A DNA stretch of 64,000 nt from Castellaniella denitrificans (GCF_027214045.1 NZ_JAPWHE010000002.1:124001-188000); one strand, 5' to 3'; shown: positions 1 to 9,923, numbered from the stretch's first letter. Numbers and translations: made by a program. The notes: a model not told the origin generated them from the sequence alone.

Positions 1-35
1 CGCGCATCCAGGATGCGCTGGCCGCGTCTACTCAT
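1..35 (-). CDS. recO: RecO recombination/repair protein, N-terminal fragment cut by the window edge
   Basis: Only the first eleven codons and part of the twelfth are inside the window, reading [11 protein letters not shown]. The ATG lies inside the last codons of era, so the two genes overlap by 8 nt. RecO loads RecA on gapped DNA together with RecF and RecR. The call rests on this short N-terminus, which resembles alcaligenaceal RecO starts, and on the conserved rnc-era-recO order. The catalytic and zinc-binding parts are outside the window. Confidence 0.7.
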   Translation of the reverse strand, partial: MSRRGQRILDA

Positions 36-921
36 AGCCCAGTTCCCGCAGGGCCGCCTCTCGATCCGACCAGCCCTTGCGGACCTTGATATAGACGTCC
101 AGGAAGACCGGCTTTTCGAGCAGTTTGACGATGTCCTGGCGGGCCTCGGTGGCGATGCGCTTCATGTGCTGTCCACCCGCTCCCAGCAGGATGGGCCGAT
201 GGCTGTCACGCTCGATCACGATGCAGGCCGCGATGCGCGCGCCTTCCGCGTTTTCTTCCCATTGCTCGATCACCACGGTGCAACCATAGGGCAGCTCGTC
301 GCCGACCAGGCGGAAGATCTTTTCCCGGATCAGTTCGGCCGCCAGGAAACGCAATGGCCGGTCCGTCAGCGTGTCGGCTTCGAACAGATGTTCGCCTTCC
401 GGCAGATGGCGGGCGATCTCCTGGACCAGGATGTCGAGCTGCACGTCGCGCAGCGCGCTGACCGGCACCACGGCCGCGTAGGGAAATTGTTCCATCAGGC
501 GGGACACGTAAGCGAACAGTGCGTTCTTGTCCTTGACCGCGTCGACCTTGTTCACCGCCAGGATGACCGGGCGGTTCTTGGGCAGCAGCGGCACCACGCC
601 CGCATCGCCCGCCGACCACTTTCCTGCCTCGACCACGTGGATCACGACATCGACTTCGGCCAGGGCCTGGGTGACCACCCGGTTCATCATGCGGTTCATG
701 GCGCCGCCATGCCGCGTCTGGAAACCCGGCGTGTCGACGAAGACGAACTGGTCCCGATCGCGCGTCAGCACGCCGTGGATGCGGTGGCGGGTGGTCTGGG
801 CCTTGCGCGAGACGATGGACAGTTTCGCCCCGACCAGGGCATTGCCCAAGGTGGACTTGCCCACGTTGGGACGGCCCACGATGGCGACGAAACCGCAACG
901 GCTGGGGCTGGTAGCGTTCAT
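28..921 (-). CDS. era: GTPase Era, 16S rRNA maturation factor
   Basis: Era is an essential GTPase that binds the 3' end of 16S rRNA through a C-terminal KH domain and helps 30S assembly. The 297-aa product has the usual length. Visible motifs are the P-loop GRPNVGKST (about residues 16-24), DTPGF (G3) and NKVD (G4), with the KH domain over the last 80 residues. The ATG at 921 was chosen because it overlaps the rnc stop as ATGA and because Era proteins start just before the P-loop; the open frame runs further upstream, but that part is rnc in another frame. It is translationally coupled to rnc upstream and recO downstream. Confidence 0.97.
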   Translation of the reverse strand: MNATSPSRCGFVAIVGRPNVGKSTLGNALVGAKLSIVSRKAQTTRHRIHGVLTRDRDQFVFVDTPGFQTRHGGAMNRMMNRVVTQALAEVDVVIHVVEAGKWSAGDAGVVPLLPKNRPVILAVNKVDAVKDKNALFAYVSRLMEQFPYAAVVPVSALRDVQLDILVQEIARHLPEGEHLFEADTLTDRPLRFLAAELIREKIFRLVGDELPYGCTVVIEQWEENAEGARIAACIVIERDSHRPILLGAGGQHMKRIATEARQDIVKLLEKPVFLDVYIKVRKGWSDREAALRELGYE

Positions 922-1697
922 TTCTTGTCCTGTTCCTTCTGGCTCTTGGGCGTGTCCTGCGCCACGGCCACGGGCAGGGACAACTGGGCCGGCTTGCGGC
1001 GGCGCGACGCCCGGCGCGCGGGCCCCAGGGCTTCGATGGCGACGATCGCCTGGCCGGCGGCGGCCTGTTCGGCCGCACGGCGGCTGCTGCCCGAAGCCTG
1101 CACCCGGATGCCGAGCGGGGCGATCTCGCACACCACGTCGAACATCTGGTCATGTGCTGCCCCCCGGGTGGCGACGACCTCGTAATGCGGCAAGGGATGG
1201 CCGCGACCCTGGACGAGTTCCTGCAGCAGGGTCTTTGGATCCTTGCCGAATGTGCGCAGATCGATGTGCGCCAGGATCGGGCGGTACAAGCGTTCGATGA
1301 CGCGGCTGATTTCCGGATAGCCGCCATCCAGGTAGACGGCGCCGAAGAGGGCCTCCAGCGCGTCGGCCAGGATCGAGGGTCGGCGAAAGCCGCCGCTTTT
1401 CAGTTCGCCCTCGCCCAGACGCAGGTGGGCCGACAAGGAAAGGTTCTGGGCGATGTCGGCCAGCGCGGACTGCTTGACCAGGTTCGAACGCACCCGCGAC
1501 AGGTCGCCCTCGTCCATTTCGGCGTGCTCGGCGAACAGCAGCGTGGAGACGACGAAATTCAGCACGGAATCCCCCAGAAACTCCAGGCGCTCGTTGTGCG
1601 GCATGCCATGGCTGCGGTGGGTCAGGGCCCGCTCCAGCAGGGCCGCGTCCCGAAAGCGATAGTCCAGGGCGGACTGCAGGGAGTCCAGGGAAGCCAT
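918..1697 (-). CDS. rnc: Ribonuclease III
   Basis: RNase III cuts double-stranded RNA and processes the rRNA precursor. The 259-aa protein carries the family signature [12 protein letters not shown] near residues 35-46, with the acidic metal-binding residues, and a dsRNA-binding domain over about residues 160-230. A basic, low-complexity tail ends in KEQDKK and makes it slightly longer than E. coli Rnc (226 aa). The ATG at 1697 shares its A with the lepB stop (TAATG), and the gene ends in an ATGA overlap with era, so lepB, rnc and era look translationally coupled. Confidence 0.97.
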   Translation of the reverse strand: MASLDSLQSALDYRFRDAALLERALTHRSHGMPHNERLEFLGDSVLNFVVSTLLFAEHAEMDEGDLSRVRSNLVKQSALADIAQNLSLSAHLRLGEGELKSGGFRRPSILADALEALFGAVYLDGGYPEISRVIERLYRPILAHIDLRTFGKDPKTLLQELVQGRGHPLPHYEVVATRGAAHDQMFDVVCEIAPLGIRVQASGSSRRAAEQAAAGQAIVAIEALGPARRASRRRKPAQLSLPVAVAQDTPKSQKEQDKK

Positions 1698-2584
1698 TAC
1701 TCGAATCCACCGATCCGGCTCGGCGAGCCGAAGTTCATCCAGATGAAGAAAGCGCGGCCGACGATGTTGCGGTCGGGCACGAAGCCCCAGTAGCGGCTGT
1801 CCAGGCTGTTGTCGCGGTTGTCGCCCATCATGAAGTAATGGCCGGCCGGCACCGTGCAGCGCACCCCGTCGGGCAGATAGGTGCACGCCTGGAAATCCGG
1901 AAAGCGCGTGATCGGCATCAGATCCTGAGGCGCCTGGGTGTTCAACAGGATGCGGTGCGACACGTCGCCCAGCTGTTCGCGGTATTGCCCCACGTAGACC
2001 GCGCGGTCGGGCTCGTAGTAGTCGCCGTCGCGGCTGCGCGGGACCGGCGTGCCGTTGATCGACAGGACCTTGCCGCGATATTCGATCACATCGCCCGGCA
2101 CCCCGACCACCCGCTTGATGTAGTCCACCGACGGATCGACCGGATAGCGGAAAACGACCACGTCGCCGCGCCGGGGCGAGCCCAGGTCGAGGACCTTGCG
2201 GTCGATCACCGGCAGACGCAACCCATATTCGTACTTGTTCACCAGGATCAAATCGCCGTTTTCCAGGGTCGGCAACATGGAGCCCGACGGAATCCGGAAG
2301 GGTTCGACCACGAAGGAACGCAGCACGAACACGAACAGGATCACCGGAAAGAAACTGACGCAGTATTCCACCCACCAGGACGGGCGATTGGCGCGCTCAT
2401 AGGCCTGGTCGCATTCGACCCGCAGGGCATCCGGATCGAGTCCGGCGGCGTTGTTGCGGCAGGCCTGCGCGGCGGCCTCGGCGCGGGCGCGGCGCCGGCC
2501 GCGCAGCATCCCGACATCCAGCAGCCAGACCAGGCCCGTCACGACCAGCGCGACGAACAGCAACAAGGCGAAGTCCCAACTCAT
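1697..2584 (-). CDS. lepB: Signal peptidase I
   Basis: Signal peptidase I is an inner-membrane Ser/Lys protease that removes signal peptides from exported proteins. The 295-aa product starts [10 protein letters not shown] with a first membrane segment (about 4-24), a second segment near 76-92, the catalytic serine S102 in PSGSM and the general-base lysine K157 in [11 protein letters not shown]. The box [12 protein letters not shown] follows near residue 260. The ATG at 2584 was preferred over an in-frame upstream extension because the first membrane helix begins directly after it. It sits 13 nt after lepA, the usual lepA-lepB pairing. Confidence 0.96.
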   Translation of the reverse strand: MSWDFALLLFVALVVTGLVWLLDVGMLRGRRRARAEAAAQACRNNAAGLDPDALRVECDQAYERANRPSWWVEYCVSFFPVILFVFVLRSFVVEPFRIPSGSMLPTLENGDLILVNKYEYGLRLPVIDRKVLDLGSPRRGDVVVFRYPVDPSVDYIKRVVGVPGDVIEYRGKVLSINGTPVPRSRDGDYYEPDRAVYVGQYREQLGDVSHRILLNTQAPQDLMPITRFPDFQACTYLPDGVRCTVPAGHYFMMGDNRDNSLDSRYWGFVPDRNIVGRAFFIWMNFGSPSRIGGFE

Positions 2585-2597
2585 GCGGCGTCCTTTC

Positions 2598-4391
2598 TCA
2601 TTTATCCTCGACCTGCAGGACAGCCAGGAAGGCTTCCTGAGGAATCTCGACATTGCCGACCTGCTTCATGCGTTTCTTGCCGGCCTTCTGCTTTTCAAGC
2701 AGTTTCTTTTTACGCGTGATGTCGCCGCCATAACACTTGGCCAGCACGTTCTTGCGCAAGGCCTTGACGTTTTCGCGAGCGACGACTTCCGCGCCGATGG
2801 CGGCCTGGATGGCGATGTCGAACATCTGGCGCGGAATCAGCCCGCGCATCCGCGTGACCACGTCCCGTCCCCGGTGACGGGCATTGGCGCGGTGCACGAT
2901 CATGGAGAGCGCATCGACCCGGTCGCCGTTGATCAGCAGATCCACGCGCACCACGTCGGCCACGCGGTATTCCTTGAACTCGTAATCCATGGAAGCATAG
3001 CCGCGCGACACGGATTTCAGGCGGTCGAAGAAGTCCAGCACGATTTCCGCCAGCGGAATCTCGTAGCGCAGGTGCACCTGGCGGCCATGGTAGCTCATGT
3101 CCAGTTGCACACCGCGTTTGGCCGTGCACAGCGACATGACCGGCCCCACGTATTCCTGGGGCATGAACAGCGTCACGGTCATGACGGGTTCGCGGATTTC
3201 CTGGATCTGACCGACTTCGGGCATGCGCGAAGGGCTGTCCACGCTCAGCAGCGTGCCGTCGCGGTGCAGGACCTCGTAGACCACCGACGGCGCGGTGGTG
3301 ATGATGTCCATGTCGAATTCACGTTCCAGCCGCTCCTGGACGATGTCCATGTGCAGCAGACCGAGAAACCCGCAGCGGAAGCCGAAACCCAAGGCCTGGG
3401 AGACCTCGGGCTCGAACATCAGCGAGGAATCGTTGAGCTTGAGTTTTTCCAGGGAATCGCGCAGTTGGTCGTATTCGCTGGACTCGACCGGATAGACCCC
3501 GGCGAACACCTGGGGCTTGACCTCTTTGAAGCCCGGCAGGGGCGCCGCGGCCGGCTTGCCGGCCAATGTCAGGGTATCGCCGACCTTGGCGTGTTCCAGT
3601 TCCTTGATGCCGGCGATGATGAAACCGACGTCGCCGGCCGACAACTGGTCGCGCGGCTGGGACTTGGGTGTGAAGACGCCCACCTGTTCGCACAGATGGG
3701 TCGCGCCGGTGGCCATCAGCAGGATCTTGTCCTTGGGCCGCAGGGTGCCGTTGACCACCCGCACCAGCATCACCACGCCGACGTAGTTGTCGAACCAGGA
3801 ATCGATGATCAGGGCCTGCAGCGGCGCGGCGGGATCGCCCTGGGGGGGCGGCACCCGCGCCACGACGGCCTCCAGGATCTCGTCGATGCCCAGACCGGTC
3901 TTGGCGCTGGCCAGGATCGCGTCGGTGGCGTCGATGCCGATCACGTCCTCGATCTCCGCGGCGGCGGCGTCCGGGTCGGCCGAAGGCAGGTCCATCTTGT
4001 TCAGGACCGGCACGACCTCGACGCCCAGTTCGATCGCGGTGTAGCAGTTGGCCACGGTCTGCGCTTCGACACCCTGGGTGGAGTCCACCACCAGCAACGC
4101 GCCCTCGCAGGCCGACAGCGAACGGCTGACTTCATAGGAGAAATCCACATGACCCGGCGTGTCGATCAGGTTCAGGGCATAGACCCGGCCATCGGCCGCC
4201 GTATAGCGCAGCGCCGCCGTCTGGGCCTTGATGGTGATGCCGCGCTCGCGCTCGATATCCATCGAATCCAGGACCTGGGCCTCCATTTCGCGGTCCTGCA
4301 GGCCCCCGCAGCGCTGGATCAGGCGGTCGGCCAGGGTCGATTTGCCATGATCGATGTGCGCAATGATGGAAAAGTTGCGGATGTGGTCCAT
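2598..4391 (-). CDS. lepA: Elongation factor 4 (LepA), ribosomal back-translocase GTPase
   Basis: LepA/EF4 is a translational GTPase that binds ribosomes and acts during stress and initiation. The 597-aa product has the standard length. Its N-terminus has the P-loop AHIDHGKST, the switch [10 protein letters not shown] and the NKMD box, followed by EF-G-like domains and the LepA-specific C-terminal domain ending in VLQVEDK. It lies 13 nt upstream of lepB and only about 14 nt after the terminator that closes the degP unit, so it probably opens a separate transcription unit or depends on read-through. Confidence 0.97.
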   Translation of the reverse strand: MDHIRNFSIIAHIDHGKSTLADRLIQRCGGLQDREMEAQVLDSMDIERERGITIKAQTAALRYTAADGRVYALNLIDTPGHVDFSYEVSRSLSACEGALLVVDSTQGVEAQTVANCYTAIELGVEVVPVLNKMDLPSADPDAAAAEIEDVIGIDATDAILASAKTGLGIDEILEAVVARVPPPQGDPAAPLQALIIDSWFDNYVGVVMLVRVVNGTLRPKDKILLMATGATHLCEQVGVFTPKSQPRDQLSAGDVGFIIAGIKELEHAKVGDTLTLAGKPAAAPLPGFKEVKPQVFAGVYPVESSEYDQLRDSLEKLKLNDSSLMFEPEVSQALGFGFRCGFLGLLHMDIVQERLEREFDMDIITTAPSVVYEVLHRDGTLLSVDSPSRMPEVGQIQEIREPVMTVTLFMPQEYVGPVMSLCTAKRGVQLDMSYHGRQVHLRYEIPLAEIVLDFFDRLKSVSRGYASMDYEFKEYRVADVVRVDLLINGDRVDALSMIVHRANARHRGRDVVTRMRGLIPRQMFDIAIQAAIGAEVVARENVKALRKNVLAKCYGGDITRKKKLLEKQKAGKKRMKQVGNVEIPQEAFLAVLQVEDK

Positions 4392-4404
4392 AGGAAGATA
4401 GAAA

Positions 4405-4440
4405 GAAAAAATGAAAAAGGGAACGCCGCGGGGCGTCCCC
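4405..4440 (-). terminator. Rho-independent terminator after degP
   Basis: On the minus strand a 9-bp stem, GGGGACGCC pairing with GGCGUUCCC (one G-U pair), with a 3-nt loop, is followed by TTTTTCATTTTTT. It lies between the degP stop (4483) and the lepA start (4391). It should separate the sigma-E/degP unit from lepA-lepB-rnc-era. Confidence 0.75.
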
Positions 4441-4482
4441 TTCTCGTTCAGGCCGTATTTTAGCTTTTTCCCGGAAGGGGCA

Positions 4483-5952
4483 TCATTGCGGCTTGATGAT
4501 CACCCATTGGGACTGCTGATCGCGGCTGACCAGCAGCACGGCCGGGCGGGATTTGTCCAGACCCTTGACGATCTGGGCGTACTGCTTCGGACTGGAGACG
4601 TCGGTCTCGTTGATCCGCAGGATCACGTCGCCCGGCTCGATGCCCGCCGCCGCCGCCGCGCCATCGGCCTGGTCGACCACCACGCCCTGGTCGCCGGCAT
4701 CGGCAGGCAGGGCCTTGACCTTCAGGCCCAGGCGGTCCGTTCCCTCATTGGGGGAAGGCGTCTCGTCGTTGCGGGACGCGGCCTTGTCGTCGAGCTCGGC
4801 GACCGTGGCCTTGAGCTCCAGCGACTTGCCCTTGCGCCAGACCTGGACCGTGGCGCTCGTGCCCGGACGGGTCGCGCCCACCAGACGCGGCAGATCGGTC
4901 ATGTGCTTGATGGCCTGGCCGTTGAAAGCCGTGATCACGTCACCCGGATGGACACCGGCCTTGGCGGCCGGCCCGTCGGCCTCGACGCTGCTGACCAGGG
5001 CGCCCTGGCCCTTGTCCAGCCCCAATGCCTTGGCGACGTCGTCCTGGACCTCGGTGATCTGCACGCCGATGCGGCCGCGGGTGACCTTGCCGTGGGCCTT
5101 GAGCTGCTCGACCACGCGCATGACCTCGTCGATGGGAATGGCCAGGGAAATGCCCATGAAGCCGCCGCTGCGCGAGATGATCTGCGAATTGATGCCGACC
5201 ACCTGACCCTGCAGATTGATCAGTGGGCCGCCGGAATTGCCGGGGTTGACGGCCACGTCGGTCTGGATGAACGGCAGGTAGTCGCCCGTGTCGCGGTTGA
5301 TCGCGCTGACGATGCCGGCCGTGACGGTCGAATCCAGCCCGAAAGGCGAGCCGATCGCCAGCACCCATTGCCCCTTGCGCAGCTTGTTCGAGTCGCCGAT
5401 GGGGATCGGCTTCAGGCCGGAGGCGTCGATCTTGATCAGGGCAATGTCGGTGCGGGCGTCGGTGCCGATGACCTTGGCCTTGTATTCCTTGCCATTGGTC
5501 ATGGTGACGAAGATGCCGTTGGAATTGTCCACGACATGATTGTTCGTCAGGATGTAGCCATCGGCGGAGATCACGAAGCCCGAGCCGATGCCGCGCGGCA
5601 CCGTGCGCTCACCCTGGGGTTGGGCGGGCGGCTGCTTGGGCCGGGCGCGCGGGCCCTGCTGGCCGAAGCCGGGCGGCATGAAGTCGGGTCCGAAGAACCA
5701 GCGGAACAGTTCGGAAGGATCGCCGTTCCCGGGCCCCATGGGCGAGCGGCGGACCGGCACGGCCTCGGTGGTGCGGATGTTGACCACAGAGCTTTCGGTC
5801 TCCTGGACCACCTGGGTGAAATCGGGCAGCGCCGCGCTGGGGGGGGCCACCGCCTGCGCCTGGGCGGCGCCAATGGGCAGGGCCATCGCCAGACTGACGG
5901 CGGCGCTCGCCGCCGCGCGCGCCACAGCGGTGTACGGCAGATGAAAAGCCAT
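4483..5952 (-). CDS. degP: Periplasmic serine protease/chaperone DegP-MucD (HtrA family)
   Basis: This is a periplasmic HtrA protease that degrades or refolds damaged envelope proteins. The 489-aa precursor has a signal peptide (about 1-33, ending AAQAQA), a trypsin-like domain with the triad H139 (TNNHV), D169 and S240 (NPGNSGGPL), and two PDZ domains near 285-370 and 400-480. A Pro/Gly-rich stretch (about 66-118) precedes the protease core. It follows rseB by 26 nt, and the order rpoE-rseA-rseB-degP matches the Pseudomonas algU-mucA-mucB-mucD cluster. It is probably part of the sigma-E regulon; no sigma-E promoter was identified by eye. Confidence 0.96.
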   Translation of the reverse strand: MAFHLPYTAVARAAASAAVSLAMALPIGAAQAQAVAPPSAALPDFTQVVQETESSVVNIRTTEAVPVRRSPMGPGNGDPSELFRWFFGPDFMPPGFGQQGPRARPKQPPAQPQGERTVPRGIGSGFVISADGYILTNNHVVDNSNGIFVTMTNGKEYKAKVIGTDARTDIALIKIDASGLKPIPIGDSNKLRKGQWVLAIGSPFGLDSTVTAGIVSAINRDTGDYLPFIQTDVAVNPGNSGGPLINLQGQVVGINSQIISRSGGFMGISLAIPIDEVMRVVEQLKAHGKVTRGRIGVQITEVQDDVAKALGLDKGQGALVSSVEADGPAAKAGVHPGDVITAFNGQAIKHMTDLPRLVGATRPGTSATVQVWRKGKSLELKATVAELDDKAASRNDETPSPNEGTDRLGLKVKALPADAGDQGVVVDQADGAAAAAGIEPGDVILRINETDVSSPKQYAQIVKGLDKSRPAVLLVSRDQQSQWVIIKPQ

Positions 5953-5978
5953 GGAGTTCTCCTTGGAGGATAGAAGGA

Positions 5979-6962
5979 TCAGTGAGCGGCCTGGGGCAAA
6001 TATTGCACGGCATGCGCCAGATCATGCACAGTCTGCGCGGGCACCTCGCCGACCGCGGTCAGCCAGTAGGAAGCCAACCGCATCCGGTAGATGTTGATCG
6101 CGCCCTGCCTCAGGCCGCCCTGTCTGATACTTTGATCGCGTTTCGGGTCAAAGGTTTCAATGAAGATCGAAATCGCCGCCAATCCGTCGGACAGCACCAT
6201 CTGATCGACCGCATGGCCAGGACCCATCTGGCGCGTCAGTTCGGCGATGGGCTTGAAGCCGGGGGGCGGCGTGAACCGCCAGCCCCTCGCAGCCAGGTTG
6301 GCCGGTTGGCTGGATTCGGTCCGCAGTTGCCAGTCGCGGGTGTTCCACCGCGAGGCCAGCGCCCCGGGGGGGATTTCCGTCCCGAATTGAACCCGGCTGA
6401 AGGCCACCTGGTCCACCAGCCTGCCCTGGGGGTCCAGGGTCTGGGCCTTGAGCAACAGATGGTTCTTCAGATCGGTGCAGATCCGGTAGCTGTAGCGCAA
6501 TGCGTCGCGCGCACGCAACTCGGATATGGCGCATTCCCGTCCGGCGACGCGGTAGGTGCGATCCAGGCGCTCCCAGTCATAGTGCTTGGCGATGGATGCG
6601 CCCTCGCCCAGCAGCAGGGCCGGAAAATGGTCGCTGTGTGCGGGCCGCTCGACGATGAGACGGCGCTCCGGCAGCAGGCACTGTTCCATGCCGTTCTGCC
6701 TCAGGCATTCCTGGGGTGCGCCGTCGAGGACCTCCTGGCGTTCTCGCTCGCCGGTCCCGTCGACCTGGTGGACCAGATGCGTGGACTGGAGCATGCGGCC
6801 CTGCTGGTAGACAGTGACGCCGGCATAGTCCAGGGTCCGGGCTGCGGCCTGGACCTGGCGCAGGAACGCCAGCGGATCGGCCTCGGCCGCACCGGCCGCG
6901 GCGGCCCACGACAGTGCCAGACACAGCCCAGCCCGGCGTCCGGCCCGCGCCCAGGCCGGCAT
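5979..6962 (-). CDS. rseB: Sigma-E regulatory protein RseB/MucB
   Basis: RseB is a periplasmic protein that binds the anti-sigma factor RseA and protects it from proteolysis, and it senses mislocalised lipoproteins or LPS. The 327-aa precursor has a signal peptide (about 1-26, ending AGAAEA) and a MucB/RseB lipoprotein-localisation-factor-like fold, recognisable by RTYRVAGRECAI and similar segments. The ATG at 6962 shares its A with the rseA stop codon (TGATG), which strongly supports this start over longer upstream frames. It sits between rseA and degP. Confidence 0.93.
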   Translation of the reverse strand: MPAWARAGRRAGLCLALSWAAAAGAAEADPLAFLRQVQAAARTLDYAGVTVYQQGRMLQSTHLVHQVDGTGERERQEVLDGAPQECLRQNGMEQCLLPERRLIVERPAHSDHFPALLLGEGASIAKHYDWERLDRTYRVAGRECAISELRARDALRYSYRICTDLKNHLLLKAQTLDPQGRLVDQVAFSRVQFGTEIPPGALASRWNTRDWQLRTESSQPANLAARGWRFTPPPGFKPIAELTRQMGPGHAVDQMVLSDGLAAISIFIETFDPKRDQSIRQGGLRQGAINIYRMRLASYWLTAVGEVPAQTVHDLAHAVQYLPQAAH

Positions 6963-7468
6963 CAGCGCGCTCCCATCCCGTCGTAGGAGACCTGACGCAC
7001 CGCACCCGCGCCCGCCATCGACTGGTGCGCGGCCATGTAGTCGGCCAGGCCCGGATCGGTCGCGTCCGTCTCGGCGGCCTGGGCCATGACCGGCGCGGCG
7101 GAGGGCGGCGCGTCCGGGGCGAAGAAGAACGGGCGGGCCATCCAGACGACGGACGCCACGGCCGCTGCGACCGCCAGCCCGGACAGACTGTTGCGCACCA
7201 GATGACGACGGATCAGCGGCGACGGCGCGACGATCGCGGGCTCGGCGTCCAGGGCGGCCGACACGCGCGCATAGAAACGGTCGGTCGGACGGATCGCCAG
7301 GTCCGGACTGCGCATGACGTCGCCGATCAGATGGTAGGTGTCCCATATCTGACGCCCATAAGGGGTGTCCAGTTCTTCGGAACGGATGTCGGCCTCGCCG
7401 TCCACCCAGGAGGACACCGAGGCTTCCCAGGCGCGTTCTGTCACGGCGGAATCGGGTTTGGCGTTCAT
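6962..7468 (-). CDS. rseA: Anti-sigma-E factor RseA/MucA
   Basis: RseA is an inner-membrane anti-sigma factor that holds sigma-E inactive until it is cut by DegS/RseP-type proteases. The 168-aa protein has an N-terminal cytoplasmic anti-sigma domain (SSWVDGEAD, WDTYHLIGDVMR, about residues 15-70), one membrane segment around 94-111 and a short periplasmic part. A ribosome binding site GGAG overlaps the rpoE stop region (TAAGGAG), 9 nt upstream of the ATG, so expression should track rpoE closely. Confidence 0.93.
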   Translation of the reverse strand: MNAKPDSAVTERAWEASVSSWVDGEADIRSEELDTPYGRQIWDTYHLIGDVMRSPDLAIRPTDRFYARVSAALDAEPAIVAPSPLIRRHLVRNSLSGLAVAAAVASVVWMARPFFFAPDAPPSAAPVMAQAAETDATDPGLADYMAAHQSMAGAGAVRQVSYDGMGAR

Positions 7469-7477
7469 GACGGCTCC

Positions 7478-8077
7478 TTACCAGCGGTGTTCCGAATCGC
7501 GTTCCATGACCGGCCGCAGACGCGCCGCGATGGCCTCGCGGGCGCGATAGATGCGCGAACGGACGGTGCCGATGGGGCATTGCATGGTGCTGGCGATCTC
7601 TTCATAACTCATCCCTTCGATTTCCCGCAACACGATCGCGGCGCGCAGATCGTCCGGCAGTGCGTCGATGGCCTCGTTGACGGCCTGGGCGACCTGCCGG
7701 CTGGCCATCAGCGATTCGGGGGTACTCTGATCACTTAGGCCATCGATCTGGTCAAAAGTTTCACCGTCCTCGTTTTCCAGGGGCGTCACGGCGGCGGGCC
7801 GGCGAAAACTGGCCGCCTGCCAGTTGCGGGCGGTGTTCAGGGCGATACGGTAAAGCCACGTGTAGAAGGCGCTCTCGCCCCGGAACTGAGGCAGGGCGCG
7901 ATAGGCCTTGATGAAGGCCTCCTGGGCGACGTCTTCGATCTCGGCCGGATCGTGGATCATGCGCGACAGCAACCTCATGATCTTGCGCTGGTATTTGATG
8001 ACCAGCAGATCGAAGGCGTGGCGCTCGCCGCGCCTGACGCGCTCAACCAGCGCGAGGTCGACCTCGCGCTCGGTCAC
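7478..8077 (-). CDS. rpoE: RNA polymerase sigma factor RpoE (sigma-E/AlgU)
   Basis: This is an ECF sigma factor for envelope stress. The 199-aa product contains region 2 (QRKIMRLLSRM, EDVAQEAFIKAYRAL, FYTWLYRIALNTARN) and region 4 (LPDDLRAAIVLREIEGMSYE, then GTVRSRIYRAREA). I chose the GTG at 8077 (VTEREVDLALVERV), because GAGG lies about 7 nt upstream and sigma-E proteins usually start at this point. Another GTG at 8122 would add 15 residues. The gene lies about 91 nt after fabF in the same orientation. Confidence 0.93.
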   Translation of the reverse strand: MTEREVDLALVERVRRGERHAFDLLVIKYQRKIMRLLSRMIHDPAEIEDVAQEAFIKAYRALPQFRGESAFYTWLYRIALNTARNWQAASFRRPAAVTPLENEDGETFDQIDGLSDQSTPESLMASRQVAQAVNEAIDALPDDLRAAIVLREIEGMSYEEIASTMQCPIGTVRSRIYRAREAIAARLRPVMERDSEHRW

Positions 8078-8168
8078 GGGAACCGCCTCGCGGCGCGCAT
8101 GCCGCTCGGGCGCATCAGACACGGAACAGTCCGCGGGGGCTGCGCCGTGCCCTGTCCGGTTCCCGCAG

Positions 8169-9398
8169 TCAGAGGCGCCCCACCAGCATCGAACCGTTCG
8201 TGCCGCCAAAACCGAAGGAGTTGGACAGCGCCACGTCGATCTTCAGGTCGCGCGCCTCGTTGGCGCAATAGTCCAGGTCGCATTCGGGATCCTGGTTGAA
8301 GAGATTGATGGTCGGCGGCGAAATCTGATGGTGCACCGCGAGGGTCGTGAAGACCGCCTCGATGCCGCCCGCCGCGCCCAGCAAGTGTCCGGTCATGGAC
8401 TTGGTGGAATTCACCACGAGCTTGTACGCATGGTCGCCGAAGGCGAGCTTGAGCGCCGCCGTCTCGTTCTTGTCGCCCAGGGGCGTGGACGTGCCGTGGG
8501 CGTTGACGTAGCTGATCTGGTCGGGATTCACGCCGCTGTTGCGCAGCGCGTGCAGGATGCCCCGGCGCGGACCGTCCTGGTCAGGGCTGGTGATGTGGTG
8601 CGCGTCGGAACTCATCCCGAAGCCAAGGAATTCGCCGTAGATGCGGGCGCCTCGGCGGCGGGCATGTTCGTATTCCTCCAGGACCAGCACACCGGCCCCC
8701 TCGCCCAGGACGAAGCCGTCACGGTCGCGGTCCCAGGGACGCGAGGCGGTCTCGGGATCGTCGTTGCGGGTCGACAGCGCGCGCATGGCGGCGAAGCCGC
8801 CCATGCCCAGGGGGGACACGGAGCTTTCGGCGCCGCCCGCCACCATGATGTCGGCATCGCCGTATTCGATCAGGCGCGCGGCATCGCCAATGCAATGCAG
8901 CCCGGTCGTGCAGGCCGAAACCACGGCGTAGCTGGGGCCCTTCAGGCCCAGCATGATGGACAATTGGCCCGAGATCAGGTTGATCAGCGAGGCCGGCACG
9001 AAGAACGGTGAAATGCGGCGCGCTCCGCGCTGCAGGTATTCGATCTGGGTCTCCTCGATACGAGGCAGACCGCCGATGCCCGAGCCGATGATGGTACCAA
9101 TGCGGTCGGCGTCCTCGGAGGAGATGTCCAGGCCCGAATCACGCCAGGCCTGGATGCCGGCCGCCACGCCGTAATGGATGAAGGAATCCATCTGCTTGGC
9201 TTCTTTGGCGCCCATGTAGTCGGTGACGTCGAAGCCCTTGACCTCGCCCGCGATCTGGCTGTTGAGCACCGAGGCGTCGAAACGCGTCACCCGGCCGATC
9301 CCCGAGCGCCCATGGACAATGTTGTCCCAGGCGGTCTGGACATCATTGCCCACGGGCGACACGATGCCCAATCCGGTTATGACGACACGTCGTTTCAC
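8169..9398 (-). CDS. fabF: 3-oxoacyl-[ACP] synthase II (KAS II)
   Basis: FabF condenses malonyl-ACP with acyl-ACP in fatty-acid elongation and controls temperature-dependent unsaturation. The 409-aa protein has the catalytic cysteine C163 in VVSACTTGLH, and the two active-site histidines in NAHGTSTPLGD and in the segment around TGHLLGAAGG. The start is GTG with AGGAG 8 nt upstream. It lies downstream of acpP, from which it is separated by 255 nt containing attenuator-like structures, and upstream of rpoE. Confidence 0.97.
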   Translation of the reverse strand: MKRRVVITGLGIVSPVGNDVQTAWDNIVHGRSGIGRVTRFDASVLNSQIAGEVKGFDVTDYMGAKEAKQMDSFIHYGVAAGIQAWRDSGLDISSEDADRIGTIIGSGIGGLPRIEETQIEYLQRGARRISPFFVPASLINLISGQLSIMLGLKGPSYAVVSACTTGLHCIGDAARLIEYGDADIMVAGGAESSVSPLGMGGFAAMRALSTRNDDPETASRPWDRDRDGFVLGEGAGVLVLEEYEHARRRGARIYGEFLGFGMSSDAHHITSPDQDGPRRGILHALRNSGVNPDQISYVNAHGTSTPLGDKNETAALKLAFGDHAYKLVVNSTKSMTGHLLGAAGGIEAVFTTLAVHHQISPPTINLFNQDPECDLDYCANEARDLKIDVALSNSFGFGGTNGSMLVGRL

Positions 9399-9420
9399 TG
9401 AGTCGGCTCCTGAATCTGTA

Positions 9421-9450
9421 AAAAATAAAAAGAACCCATGCCGCGTGGGC
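9421..9450 (-). terminator. Terminator/attenuator between acpP and fabF
   Basis: Read on the minus strand, a short stem (GCCCA pairing with TGGGT around a 7-nt loop) is followed by TTCTTTTTATTTTTT just upstream of the fabF ribosome binding site. The stem is short, so termination is probably partial. It could lower fabF expression relative to the highly expressed acpP. Confidence 0.5.
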
Positions 9451-9464
9451 TGTGCGCGCTTGCG

Positions 9465-9499
9465 CCCGCCTCGCGGCCTGCATGCCGCCCGGATCCGCC
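9465..9499. repeat. REP-like palindromic repeat, copy A
   Basis: This is an imperfect palindrome centred on GGCCTGCATGCC, inside CCTCGC...CCCGG and followed by GGATCCGCC. It resembles the copies at 30713-30745, 38855-38882, 39722-39748 and 39770-39796 in length and in the conserved core. It lies in the acpP-fabF spacer. Confidence 0.55.
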
Positions 9500-9537
9500 G
9501 GACGATGAAAAAGGGCAGCCCGGGACGGGCCAGACAG

Positions 9538-9558
9538 GGCGGGCTGTTTCAGCCCGCC
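9538..9558. other. Stable hairpin in the acpP-fabF spacer
   Basis: GGCGGGCTG and CAGCCCGCC form a perfect 9-bp stem with a TTT loop. There is no T-tract next to it, so it is more likely an RNA-stability or processing element than a terminator. Confidence 0.5.
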
Positions 9559-9618
9559 GATGACGCCCGCCTCGAACCGCCCCGGCAGCCTGTCCGGCTT
9601 GGTGCGACAGGCTGTCGA

Positions 9619-9644
9619 CCCTGATGCGGCAAGCCGCAACAGGG
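9619..9644 (-). other. Stable hairpin immediately after acpP
   Basis: On the minus strand CCCTG-T-TGCGGC, a TT loop, and GCCGCA-T-CAGGG form an 11-bp stem with one T-T mismatch, starting about 10 nt after the acpP stop. No U-tract follows. It probably protects the short, abundant acpP message from 3' decay. Confidence 0.5.
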
Positions 9645-9653
9645 TGGTGATGA

Positions 9654-9893
9654 TTACTGCTTGCTGTGCGAGGTGATGTAATCGACCGCCTGCTGGACCG
9701 TCGTGATCTTTTCGGCTTCCTCGTCGGGAATCTCGGTTTCGAATTCGTCTTCGAGGGCCATCACGAGCTCGACCATATCGAGCGAATCGGCACCGAGGTC
9801 GTCAAGGAAGGAAGATTCGTTCTTGATCTCGGCTTCGTTGACGCCGAGTTGCTCAGCGACGATCTTCTTGACGCGCTGTTCGATGCTTTCCAT
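9654..9893 (-). CDS. acpP: Acyl carrier protein
   Basis: AcpP carries growing acyl chains on a 4'-phosphopantetheine arm. The 79-aa acidic protein starts [11 protein letters not shown] and has the attachment serine S37 in the [11 protein letters not shown] motif. The ATG at 9893 follows a GGAG site and gives the standard length; an in-frame upstream extension is not ACP-like. It lies between fabG and fabF and has its own promoter-like -10 box upstream. Confidence 0.98.
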   Translation of the reverse strand: MESIEQRVKKIVAEQLGVNEAEIKNESSFLDDLGADSLDMVELVMALEDEFETEIPDEEAEKITTVQQAVDYITSHSKQ

Positions 9894-9923
9894 GCATATC
9901 TCCAGTAAGGAAAAATCCCGCGA

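Noticed and set aside
2451-4463. A 670-codon open frame antisense to lepA.
   Set aside because: It lies opposite a highly conserved gene and has typical shadow composition.
8120-8122. Upstream GTG as the rpoE start.
   Set aside because: It lacks a ribosome binding site and adds 15 residues not seen in typical sigma-E; the GTG at 8077 has GAGG and the family N-terminus.
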